64,000 nt of DNA from Rhodopseudomonas palustris (GTDB taxonomy: Bacteria > Pseudomonadota > Alphaproteobacteria > Rhizobiales > Xanthobacteraceae). Position 1 is the stretch's first letter. Each line of letters starts with the position of its first letter. The notes beneath the pieces were generated by a model, which did not search any database, was not told where the DNA came from, and saw only the letters and a list, made by a program, of their open reading frames with translations. The translations under genes and the position numbers were made by a program. The DNA lies in NCBI RefSeq assembly GCF_034479375.1, contig NZ_CP140155.1:1426001-1490000 (forward strand). The letters run 5' to 3'. This document shows, in pieces, positions 8,841 to 17,047 of the stretch.

Positions 8841-10037
8841 TCACTGTCCGAAAACAAATGACCCGTCTTTTTGGAAGCTCGTTGACTCGGCCATACCACC
8901 AGATTGAGCAAGTTGGTTCAATAACGGCCGCATCCTTTGTGCGCAGGCTTGAATATCCCTGGGGCATGAATCGAAGATCACTTCGTTGAAGGCGTACTGA
9001 GATCGATCGGTGTACGAGCCCATCCGGTCATACCATGCACCATCGTTCGGCTGAGCATAGTTGAAACGGGCTCGGTCTGCTGTCTGTAAACTCGCAAGGA
9101 CAGCGTAAGGTGCTTCGATGCCGATAGCATTTAGATCCTGCATAAATCGCATGGCATCTTTGACTATGCTTCGCTCCACAGAAACAACTGATATCAGCGG
9201 CTCGCCGCTGGCCCGAACACATAGCCCGTCGACAGCTTCAACAATTCCGCCTCGGAACAGTTGAACATACGCACGCTCAACATTCGCGCTGCGGTTTCCG
9301 TTCGACATCGTAAGAAGGCCGTCGAAGTTGATCTTGAGTGCCTGTGACTGCCTTGATCCAATTGGATGGAAGGAGGTGTAATCCTGTTCAAGTTTTGCAA
9401 TCGGAAGTGGGGCGTCACGATCAAATGCGGAGAAGGGCACGATATGCAAAACAAGAATGTCCTTGTGCATGAGCGTGACCGGAGCGTCTGCCGACGCCAG
9501 TCGGGCAAGACGGATTGCCCTGAACTCTCTAGTCCGATCCTCAATTCGAGGCGCAAGCGTAAACAATTCGCGCAGTTGGTCTACGTTCGGCTCATACTTT
9601 CCTGCTGTCGATCTAGACCAAAATCTGTTGCTATTTTCGCGAACGACACGATGAGGCGGGTTGTAGCTCCGGGCAACGCGGAGAATAAGGATGTGACCAC
9701 CCTGAACCGGGACCGCCTTGGATTCGAAAGAGATGCGCGGTTGAAGCCCGGCGCGAGCTCTACTTTCGAGGCGATTTATTTCGGCATCGGAATCACCAAC
9801 GAACGGTACAGGTTGGTCGGGAATTCCTTGCGTGGCGGCGATGCCAATAATGAGGTCGCCGCCCGAAGTGTTCGCCAGTGAAGATACATCCGCCAAGAAT
9901 TCAAGGTCGTCACGCAGGGCGTTGCCGTAAGTCTCGCGCTTGTACTCAACGACGTTCGTTTCCGGTGCTCTAGCCGATATCAGCTCAAGGATATGTCGTT
10001 CCTCAACTTGATTGAGGGGGATATGGAGCAACGCCAT
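8841..10037 (-). CDS. AlbA_2 / Schlafen-type domain protein
   Basis: 398 residues from ATG 10037, preceded by GGAGAGCGAG. The N-terminal 150 residues look like the AlbA_2 (divergent AAA_4, Schlafen-like) domain: VVEYKRE near 30–36 and FLADVSSLANTSGGDLIIGI near 47–66, which is the typical E-x-K and (D/N)...N-(A/T)-x-GG pattern. The rest (about 170–398) is not recognised. Proteins of this family are nucleic-acid or nucleotide binding; Schlafen relatives can be RNases. It lies on the same strand and directly upstream of the CBASS operon but is separated by 299 bases, so co-function is only suggested by position. Confidence 0.75.
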   Translation of the reverse strand: MALLHIPLNQVEERHILELISARAPETNVVEYKRETYGNALRDDLEFLADVSSLANTSGGDLIIGIAATQGIPDQPVPFVGDSDAEINRLESRARAGLQPRISFESKAVPVQGGHILILRVARSYNPPHRVVRENSNRFWSRSTAGKYEPNVDQLRELFTLAPRIEDRTREFRAIRLARLASADAPVTLMHKDILVLHIVPFSAFDRDAPLPIAKLEQDYTSFHPIGSRQSQALKINFDGLLTMSNGNRSANVERAYVQLFRGGIVEAVDGLCVRASGEPLISVVSVERSIVKDAMRFMQDLNAIGIEAPYAVLASLQTADRARFNYAQPNDGAWYDRMGSYTDRSQYAFNEVIFDSCPRDIQACAQRMRPLLNQLAQSGGMAESTSFQKDGSFVFGQ

Positions 10038-10062
10038 CGCCTCGCTCTCCTAATGATGCTCA

Positions 10063-10451
10063 TCAATATCGCCACAGGAGGCCCAAGAGGGCTTCCTCGG
10101 AACCCCAGGGGATTCTGAAGGATAGGGTGATCTCAGCCAGTTGTTCACCCAACAAGATCACAAGAAGCCGTCTAGATGGCAACTCCACGCTGTGCAAAGC
10201 AACAAAATCGAAGCCAAGCTCTTCTAAGAGGAAGCTGGCTAGCGCAGCCCGACCCGAGCACCGCTGAGCCGGGCGAAGACCTAGCCGGGATGAAGACCTT
10301 GTACTCCTGCCGGAAAGGAAGTCTCGATCTCGATGCCGTTTGCCGTCGCAATGACCCGTGCTGCAAAGAACTCTTGCCGCGAAACCAGCCATCGGCCGCT
10401 AAGGCCGACGCGGTTGGGTTCGTTCGCATGGCCACAAACGACAACCGACAT
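10063..10451 (-). pseudogene. Possible small frameshifted gene upstream of the AlbA_2 gene
   Basis: Two protein-like stretches in different minus-strand frames follow one another. The first starts at ATG 10451 with GAGG upstream and reads about 56 residues (WLVSRQEFFAARVIATANG) to a stop near 10281. The second continues to 10063 and contains LLEELGFDFVALHSVELPS and ends GSEEALLGLLWRY. A single frameshift near 10270–10300 would join them into a protein of about 125 residues. I do not recognise the family, and both stretches could be chance frames. It ends 25 bases before the AlbA_2 gene. Confidence 0.25.
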
Positions 10452-11167
10452 GTTAGGCGAGCCTCGAGGACTTGGTGCGGCCGACCGGTGCTGGATCGAG
10501 GTGGTCAAGGGAAAGGGGGGTGTGTGTCCGGGGGGACTGTGGCCAGCCACCTTAAGTTGCCCTAGACGCGCTTTAGGCACCCATCAGCGGTCCGAACGTT
10601 TCTCAAGCGCTTCTCGGGCAAACCAGGCTTCGGGCTGAACTTGGATCAAAGGCTGCCAGCGGCCCGCCAGCAGACGCGGACGAGAATTCCGATTCTCTGA
10701 AGCGCGACGGTCTTATGGGATGTGCCGCGACGTTCATTTGGGATGAAGTGCAGTCTTATGGGGTGCGCAACAACATCGATGGTCCCGGAGCGCCGACAAC
10801 AATCCGTAATTCGCATAAGGTATATTATGGAATATATAAATGAACCAATTGAGCCAGAGACTTGGCTGGAATTCCAGAAGTGCTGACGCGGTCTGCCGCC
10901 GGCCGGCATGCCATTGCTGCGCATCGCTCGTCCTCGGCGGCTGCAAGCGCGCCGTGGGCCGCGCTCCGTCCGGCCCAACCCTGACCGTCGGCCGAAGCGC
11001 GCCGTCGGACTGCGTCCGTCCATCCGGCCGCCGGACCGGTTCGTCCATTCCAGCGCCGTCGCGTCGCCGGAAATCGCTTGACCGCGTTGGGCCGAAATGT
11101 TGACCAGAGACCCGTCGACTCGACGGGTCGGTTCGCACAAGAAGACGGCTTGGCAGGAGGATTCAGG
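10452..11167. other. Island–core boundary and TRAP operon upstream region
   Basis: About 700 bases with no credible gene. Base composition shifts here from the lower-GC island to the high-GC chromosome. An AT-rich segment at about 10810–10850 is the best promoter candidate for the TRAP operon, and a perfect palindrome follows it at 10866. I saw no integrase, tRNA or obvious attachment-site repeat. Confidence 0.4.
10866..10877. promoter_or_regulatory. Perfect 12-bp palindrome, candidate operator
   Basis: CTGGAATTCCAG is its own reverse complement. It lies 15–55 bases after an AT-rich segment and about 290 bases before the TRAP binding-protein start codon. It could be an operator for a transcription factor controlling the transporter, but no regulator gene is adjacent. 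Confidence 0.35.
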
Positions 11168-12184
11168 ATGAGCGTTTCGCGCAGGACATTGTTGCAGGCA
11201 TCGGCGGCGGCAGCGCTCGGCGGCATCGGCGCGCCATGGGTGGCGCGCGCGGCGGAGGCCGAGTTCGTCTACAAATACGCCAACAACCTGCCCGACACCC
11301 ATCCGATGAACGTCCGTGCCCGCGAGATGGCGGCGGCGATCAAGGCCGAGACCAATGGCCGGGTCCAGATCGACATTTTCCCGAGCAACCAGCTCGGCTC
11401 CGACACCGACATGCTGAGCCAGATTCGCTCCGGCGGCGTCGAGTTCTTCACGCTGTCCGGCCTGATCCTGTCGACGCTGGTGCCGGCGGCCTCGATCAAC
11501 GGCATCGGCTTCGCGTTCCCGGATTACGACACGGTCTGGAAGGCCATGGATGGCGAGCTGGGCGCCTATGTCCGCGGCGAGATCAACAAGGCCGGCCTGG
11601 TGGTGATGGACAAGATCTGGGACAACGGCTTCCGCCAGACCACCACCTCGACGCGGCCGATCACCGGCCCGGACGACTTCAAGGGCCTCAAGATCCGCGT
11701 GCCGGTGTCGCCGCTGTGGACCTCGATGTTCAAGGCGTTCGACGCCTCGCCCGCCTCGATCAATTTCAGCGAGGTCTATTCGGCGCTGCAGACCAAGGTG
11801 GTCGAAGGCCAGGAGAATCCGCTCGCGATCATCTCCACCGCGAAGCTCTATGAAGTGCAGAAATACTGCTCGCTGACCAACCACATGTGGGACGGCTTCT
11901 GGTTTCTCGCCAACCGCCGGGCCTGGGAACGGCTGCCGGCCGATCTGCGCGAAATCGTTGCCAAGAACATCAATGCCGCCGGCGTCAATCAGCGCGGCGA
12001 CGTCGCCAAGCTCAACGCCGGGCTGAAGGACGAACTCGCCGGCAAGGGCCTGACGTTCAACCAGCCGACCATCGGGCCGTTCCGCGACAAGCTGCGCGCC
12101 GCCGGCTTCTACGCCGAGTGGAAAGGCAAATATGGCGAGCAGGCCTGGTCGCTGCTGGAGAAATCCGTCGGCAAGCTAGCCTGA
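11168..12184 (+). CDS. TRAP transporter periplasmic binding protein (DctP family)
   Basis: 338 residues from ATG 11168, which has AGGAGG seven bases upstream. A twin-arginine-type signal (SRRTLLQ, then an Ala-rich segment ending ARAAEA) exports it to the periplasm. The mature protein has the DctP pattern: YANNLPDTHPMN at the start, QLGSDTDMLSQIRSG and the ligand-carboxylate-binding Arg region GLKIRVP near residue 180. It would deliver an organic acid to the DctQM membrane subunit encoded nine bases downstream. The nearby acyl-CoA synthetase suggests a carboxylate that is activated to a CoA ester, but the substrate is not known. Confidence 0.92.
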   Translation: MSVSRRTLLQASAAAALGGIGAPWVARAAEAEFVYKYANNLPDTHPMNVRAREMAAAIKAETNGRVQIDIFPSNQLGSDTDMLSQIRSGGVEFFTLSGLILSTLVPAASINGIGFAFPDYDTVWKAMDGELGAYVRGEINKAGLVVMDKIWDNGFRQTTTSTRPITGPDDFKGLKIRVPVSPLWTSMFKAFDASPASINFSEVYSALQTKVVEGQENPLAIISTAKLYEVQKYCSLTNHMWDGFWFLANRRAWERLPADLREIVAKNINAAGVNQRGDVAKLNAGLKDELAGKGLTFNQPTIGPFRDKLRAAGFYAEWKGKYGEQAWSLLEKSVGKLA

Positions 12185-12193
12185 TCCGTCGCG

Positions 12194-14077
12194 ATGACCC
12201 ACGCCGAGATTCCGCAAATGGCGGCTGGCCAGCCGCTCGGGACTGCAACGCGCAAGTCGCTGATCAGCGCGCTGGAGTCCGGGCTGGGGCTGCTGGTCGA
12301 GATTCCCGCGGCCCTGTTGGTGGTCGCGGAAATCGTCGTGCTGTTTGCCGGCGTGGTGTCACGCTACGTGTTTCACAGCCCGCTGATCTGGTCGGACGAA
12401 CTCGCCTCGATCCTGTTCCTGTGGCTGGCGATGTTCGGGGCGGCGGTGGCGTTCCGCCGTGGCGAACACATGCGGATGACCGCGCTGGTGGCAGCCGCCT
12501 CACCGCGCCTGCGGGCATTTCTCGACCTCGTCGCGATCTGCGCGGCGCTGGCGTTCCTGCTGCTGATTGCGGCGCCGGCCTTCGAATACGCCTATGAGGA
12601 AAGCTACATCACCACGCCGGCGCTGTCGCTGTCGAATGCCTGGCGCGCCGCCGCGCTGCCGGTCGGCACGGCGTTGATGACGCTGTTCGCGGCGCTGCGG
12701 TTGATCCGGTTCGGCGACTGGCGGCTGGTGGCCGCTGCCGCCCTCACCGTCGCCGTACTGATCGGCGCGTTCTGGCTGGCGCAGCCGCTGTTCAAGCCGC
12801 TCGGCAATCTCAATCTGGTGATTTTCTTTGTCGGCGTGGTCGCTTGTTGCGTGTTCGCCGGCGTGCCGATCGCATTCGGATTTGGCCTCGCGATCTACGG
12901 CTATCTGGCGCTGACCACTTCGACGCCGTTGATGGTGCTGGTCGGCCGGATGGACGAGGGCATGAGCCATCTGATCCTGCTGTCGGTGCCGCTGTTCGTC
13001 TTCCTAGGGCTGTTGATCGAGATGACCGGGATGGCGCGCGCCATGGTGGCGTTTCTCGCCAGCCTGCTCGGCCATGTCCGCGGCGGCCTGCATTACGTGC
13101 TGGTCGGCGCGATGTATCTGGTCTCCGGCATCTCGGGCTCCAAGGCCGCCGACATGGCCGCGGTGGCGCCGGTGCTGTTTCCGGAAATGAAGGAGCGCGG
13201 CGCCAAGCCGGGCGATCTGGTCGCCCTGCTCGCTGCCACCGGCGCCCAGACCGAGACCATTCCGCCGAGCCTGGTGCTGATCACCATCGGCTCGGTCACC
13301 GGCGTGTCGATCGCGGCGCTGTTTACCGGCGGGCTGCTGCCGGGCGTGGTGCTGGCGATCACGCTGTCGATGCTGGTGTGGTGGCGCTATCGCGGCGAGG
13401 ACCTCAGCCATATCAAGCGCGCCAGCGGCGCCCAGATCGGCAAGACCCTGATCATCGCCCTGCCCGCGCTGGCGCTGCCCTTCGTGATCCGCGCCGCCGT
13501 GGTCGAAGGCGTCGCCACCGCCACCGAAGTCTCGACCATCGGCATCGTCTATGCGGTGTTTGCGGGGATTCTGATCTACCGGAAGTTCGACCTGAAGCGG
13601 GTGATGCCGATGCTGATCGAGACGGCGGCGCTGTCCGGCGCGATCCTGCTGATCATCGGTACCGCCACCGGCATGGCCTGGGGCCTGACGCAGTCCGGGT
13701 TCTCGCGGGCGCTGGCCACCGCGATGACCGGCCTGCCCGGCGGCCCGGCGACCTTTCTGGCGGTGTCGATCGTCGCCTTCGTCATCCTCGGCAGCGTGCT
13801 CGAAGGTATTCCGGCGATCGTGCTGTTCGGGCCGCTGCTGTTTCCGATCGCCCGCGCAGTCGGCATCCACGAAGTGCACTACGCCATGGTGGTCATTTTG
13901 GCGATGGGCATCGGATTGTTCGCACCGCCGTTCGGGGTCGGCTATTATGCGGCGTGCGCGATCGGCCGGGTCGATCCGGCCGAGGGCGTGCGCCCGATCC
14001 TGGGTTATCTGCTGGCGCTGATGGTCGGCCTGATCATCGTCGCCGCGGTGCCGTGGATTTCGATCGGGTTTCTGTGA
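12194..14077 (+). CDS. TRAP transporter fused DctQM membrane subunit
   Basis: 627 residues and almost entirely hydrophobic. Residues 1–165 resemble the small four-helix DctQ subunit (VSRYVFHSPLIWSDELASI is typical). Residues from about 200 to the end are the large DctM permease (PIAFGFGLAIYG; SGSKAADMAAVAPVLFPEM; PPSLVLITIGS). Fusion of the two subunits is common in TRAP systems. It drives sodium- or proton-coupled uptake of the substrate handed over by DctP. It follows dctP by nine bases and shares its operon. Confidence 0.93.
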   Translation: MTHAEIPQMAAGQPLGTATRKSLISALESGLGLLVEIPAALLVVAEIVVLFAGVVSRYVFHSPLIWSDELASILFLWLAMFGAAVAFRRGEHMRMTALVAAASPRLRAFLDLVAICAALAFLLLIAAPAFEYAYEESYITTPALSLSNAWRAAALPVGTALMTLFAALRLIRFGDWRLVAAAALTVAVLIGAFWLAQPLFKPLGNLNLVIFFVGVVACCVFAGVPIAFGFGLAIYGYLALTTSTPLMVLVGRMDEGMSHLILLSVPLFVFLGLLIEMTGMARAMVAFLASLLGHVRGGLHYVLVGAMYLVSGISGSKAADMAAVAPVLFPEMKERGAKPGDLVALLAATGAQTETIPPSLVLITIGSVTGVSIAALFTGGLLPGVVLAITLSMLVWWRYRGEDLSHIKRASGAQIGKTLIIALPALALPFVIRAAVVEGVATATEVSTIGIVYAVFAGILIYRKFDLKRVMPMLIETAALSGAILLIIGTATGMAWGLTQSGFSRALATAMTGLPGGPATFLAVSIVAFVILGSVLEGIPAIVLFGPLLFPIARAVGIHEVHYAMVVILAMGIGLFAPPFGVGYYAACAIGRVDPAEGVRPILGYLLALMVGLIIVAAVPWISIGFL

Positions 14078-14131
14078 GGCGTTGCGGGTCATCAGACGCG
14101 CCGCCATTGTGAAGTGAGAGGCAGGTTCGTC

Positions 14132-15781
14132 ATGAGCGCTCCGCAAGGTCACTACAGCATCGGGCTGGACAAGACGCCGGCGAATTACGTGCCGCTGTCG
14201 CCGCTGAGCTTCCTCGAACGCACCGCCAACGTCTATCCGGACCACACCAGCGTGGTCTATGAGGGCCGTCACTACACCTGGAAGGAGACCCGCGCGCGCT
14301 GCCGCCGCTTCGCCTCCTGGCTGTCGCGCAGCGGCATCGGCCGCGGCGACACGGTGGCGTTGATGCTGCCCAACGTGCCGGCGATGGTCGAGGCGCATTT
14401 TGCGGTGCCGATGGCCGGCGCGGTGCTGAACGCGCTCAACATCCGGCTCGACGCCCCGGCGATCGCGTTCCAGCTCGAGCATGGCGGCGCCAAGCTCATC
14501 CTGGTCGATCCGGAATTCGCCGCGGTGATCGCCGATGCGCTGAAGCTGATGAAGGGCCCGAAGCCGCTGGTGATCGACGTCGACGACAAGATGTTTCCCG
14601 GCCACCACCGCATCGGCGAACTCGAATACGAATACGCCGTCGCCTCCGGCGATCCCGGCTTCGTCGGCCAGCGGCCGCAGGACGAATGGGATGCGATCGC
14701 GCTCGGCTACACCTCCGGCACGACGGGCAATCCCAAGGGCGTGGTGACGCATCATCGCGGCGCCTATCTCAACGCCGTCAGCAATATTCTCGCCGCCAAT
14801 CTCGGCGCGCATCCGGTGTATCTGTGGACGCTGCCGATGTTCCACTGCAACGGCTGGTGCTTCCCGTGGACGCTGGCCGCCGCGGCCGGCGTCAATGTCT
14901 GCCTGCGCAAGGTCGATCCCGCCAAGATCTTCGATCTGATCCCGCGCCACGGCGTCACCCACATGTCGGGCGCGCCGATCGTCTACAATGCGCTGATCAA
15001 CGCGCCGGAGGCGCCGAAGGGCGCGGCCGCTAAGCCCGTGGTCGGCCTGATCGCCGGTGCCGCGCCGCCGGTCGCGGTGCTGGCCGGCGCCGAGCAGGTC
15101 GGCATCAAGCTGACCCATGTCTACGGCCTGACCGAAGTCTACGGCCCCGCCTCGGTCTGCGCCGAGCAGCCCGGCTGGGACGATCTCAGCGTCGCCGAGC
15201 GCGCCCAGCTCAAGCGCCGGCAGGGCGTGCCCTACCCGCTGCAGGAAGCCGTCACCGTGCTCGATCCGGAGACGATGCAGGAAGTGCCGCGCGACGGCGA
15301 GACCATCGGCGAGGTGATGTTCCGCGGCAACATCGTGATGAAGGGCTATCTCAAGAACGAGAAGGCGACCCGGGAAGCGCTGGCCGGCGGCTGGTTCCAC
15401 ACCGGCGATCTCGGCGTGCTCGACGCTCACGGCTACGTCATCATCAAGGACCGCTCCAAGGACATCATCATCTCCGGCGGCGAGAACGTCTCCTCGGTCG
15501 AGGTCGAGGACGTGCTGTACAAGCACCCGGCGATCCTGTTTGCCGCCGTGGTCGCCAAGCCCGATCCGAAATGGGGCGAAGTCCCCTGCGCCTTCGTCGA
15601 ACTGAAGGACGGCGCCAGCGCCTCGGAGGCCGAAATCATCGCCTATTGCCGCGAGCATCTGCCCGGCTTCAAGACGCCGAAGACCATCGTGTTCTCGGCG
15701 ATCCCCAAGACCTCGACCGGCAAGATCCAGAAATTCATGCTGCGCGATCAGGTCAAATCGGCGAAGGCGATTTCGGAGTAG
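14132..15781 (+). CDS. AMP-binding acyl-CoA synthetase
   Basis: 549 residues from ATG 14132 with GAGGCAGG upstream; a GTG-type start at 14114 is less likely. Adenylate-forming enzyme motifs are complete: P-loop YTSGTTGNPKGV near residue 193, YGLTE near 332, TGD near 424 and the catalytic Lys in STGKIQK near 531. It activates a carboxylic acid to its CoA thioester using ATP. The sequence resembles medium-chain/short-chain fatty acyl-CoA ligases (TLPMFHCNGWCFPW). It follows the TRAP genes by 54 bases on the same strand, so it probably activates the imported acid. Confidence 0.9.
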   Translation: MSAPQGHYSIGLDKTPANYVPLSPLSFLERTANVYPDHTSVVYEGRHYTWKETRARCRRFASWLSRSGIGRGDTVALMLPNVPAMVEAHFAVPMAGAVLNALNIRLDAPAIAFQLEHGGAKLILVDPEFAAVIADALKLMKGPKPLVIDVDDKMFPGHHRIGELEYEYAVASGDPGFVGQRPQDEWDAIALGYTSGTTGNPKGVVTHHRGAYLNAVSNILAANLGAHPVYLWTLPMFHCNGWCFPWTLAAAAGVNVCLRKVDPAKIFDLIPRHGVTHMSGAPIVYNALINAPEAPKGAAAKPVVGLIAGAAPPVAVLAGAEQVGIKLTHVYGLTEVYGPASVCAEQPGWDDLSVAERAQLKRRQGVPYPLQEAVTVLDPETMQEVPRDGETIGEVMFRGNIVMKGYLKNEKATREALAGGWFHTGDLGVLDAHGYVIIKDRSKDIIISGGENVSSVEVEDVLYKHPAILFAAVVAKPDPKWGEVPCAFVELKDGASASEAEIIAYCREHLPGFKTPKTIVFSAIPKTSTGKIQKFMLRDQVKSAKAISE

Positions 15782-15788
15782 TTACTTC

Positions 15789-16196
15789 ACGTCATTCCGG
15801 GCAGACAAGCGCCGCGGCGGGACAGCTTCACGTTCGTCATTCCGGGGCGTGAGCGAAGCTCACGAGCCCGGAATCCATACGCCGCAGCGGCGCGGCGACG
15901 CCGGGCGCTCGTCCAACCGCCTCCATCAAGTCGCTGGCTTCTGGGGCTATGGATTCCGGGCTCGCGCTTCGCGCGCCCCGGAATGACAGATGAGAGGCTC
16001 GTTCACGTCATTGCTGGCCATGGCGAGCAGTCGCAAGGCTCGTCAATCTTTGCAGCACTCGCATCCCAAGCCAGTCATTCCGGGGCGCGCGTAGCGCGAA
16101 CCCGGAATCTCGAGGTTGTTGTGCGAGGTCGCCGTTACGCCCTGCCCGTTTCAGATTCCGGGTTCGCTCACTTCGTGAGCGCCCCGGAATGACGGA
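15789..16196. repeat. Cluster of five type-A palindromic repeats
   Basis: Copies of an imperfect inverted repeat with the core CATTCCGGGGCG...CGAACCCGGAAT lie near 15789–15805 (partial), 15835–15876, 15951–15988, 16073–16111 and 16151–16194, in both orientations. Each can form a hairpin whose central stem varies (GTGAGCGAAGCTCAC, GCGCGTAGCGCG, GCTCACTTCGTGAGC). This is a REP-like element of the kind common in Rhodopseudomonas and Bradyrhizobium. The 443-base gap 15782–16224 contains nothing else I can identify. Confidence 0.85.
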
Positions 16197-16224
16197 CCGA
16201 GAGGTTGTCGGCTGTTCGCGGCCG

Positions 16225-17025
16225 TCAGCCCGCGACCTCGAGCCGCATCCCGTCGAACCCCGGCACCACGCCGTCGGGTAGTTCGCCGCGCAGCGTTTCG
16301 TAATCGATGTCGGCGTGCATGTTGGTGATCACCGCGCGCTTCGGCTTGAAGCGGGCGATCCATTTCAGCGCGGCTTCGACGTTGAAGTGGCTGGCGTGGT
16401 GCTTGTAGCGCAGGCCGTCGATGATCCACAGGTCGAGGCCTTCGAGCGCGGCGAAGCTCTGTTCGGGAATGTCGTGGACGTCGGGCGTGTAGGCGGCGGC
16501 GCCGATGCGGTAGCCGAGCGCCGGGATGTCGCCGTGCTGGACGAGGAACGGCGTCAGCGTCAGCTCGCCGCCAGCGCCCGCGATGCTGCGGCTCTCGCCG
16601 GCCTCGACGCGATGCTCGTCCAGGATCGGCGGATAGGAGCTGCCCGGCGGAGTCGCGAAGCAATAGTGGAAGCGGAACACGACGTGCTCGGCGGTCGACT
16701 GATTGAGATAGACCGGAATCCGTCGCCGCATGGCCATTGCGACCGAGCGCAGATCGTCGATGCCATGGGTCTGGTCGGCGTGCTCGTGGGTCAGGAACAC
16801 GGCGTCGAGATGATCGACGTCGGCGTCGATCAGTTGCTCACGCAGGTCCGGCGAGGTGTCGATCAGCACCCTTGTGATGCCGTCAGGAGTCACCCGCTCC
16901 GCCAGCAGCGAGCAGCGGCGGCGGCGGTTCTTCGGATTGCTGGGATCGGCGGCGCCCCAGCCCAGCGCCGGGCGCGGCACGCCGGCAGAGGAGCCCGAGC
17001 CGAGGATGGTGAGGATCAGCGTCAT
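16225..17025 (-). CDS. MBL-fold metallohydrolase (PhnP/Lactamase_B_2 type)
   Basis: 266 residues. It begins with the beta-strand and glycine loop ILGSGSSAGVPRP, has the metal-binding HEHADQTHG motif near residue 79 and a late His in KHHASH. The NPKNRRRRCS stretch is typical of the PhnP-like phosphodiesterase branch. It is probably a cytoplasmic phosphoesterase of unknown substrate. It is the last gene of the minus-strand dac–tmk–holB–metG–tatD cluster, 22 bases after tatD, an arrangement seen in many alphaproteobacteria. Confidence 0.88.
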   Translation of the reverse strand: MTLILTILGSGSSAGVPRPALGWGAADPSNPKNRRRRCSLLAERVTPDGITRVLIDTSPDLREQLIDADVDHLDAVFLTHEHADQTHGIDDLRSVAMAMRRRIPVYLNQSTAEHVVFRFHYCFATPPGSSYPPILDEHRVEAGESRSIAGAGGELTLTPFLVQHGDIPALGYRIGAAAYTPDVHDIPEQSFAALEGLDLWIIDGLRYKHHASHFNVEAALKWIARFKPKRAVITNMHADIDYETLRGELPDGVVPGFDGMRLEVAG

Positions 17026-17047
17026 GCGGACTCCGTCGCGGAATGGA

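Noticed and set aside
10172..10580. Several overlapping plus- and minus-strand frames of 90–130 codons
   Set aside because: None has family features on its own. Only the minus-strand pair at 10063–10451 was kept, as a weak candidate.
13004..15658. A minus-strand reading frame of 884 codons opposite the TRAP and acyl-CoA synthetase genes
   Set aside because: It is a mirror of two well-supported plus-strand genes in high-GC DNA, is full of His/Arg/Asp/Gln low-complexity stretches and has no recognisable motif.
15789..16196. Regularly spaced repeats suggesting a CRISPR array
   Set aside because: Copies alternate in orientation, differ in their centres and have no constant repeat/spacer length; no cas genes are near. 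They are REP-like palindromes.
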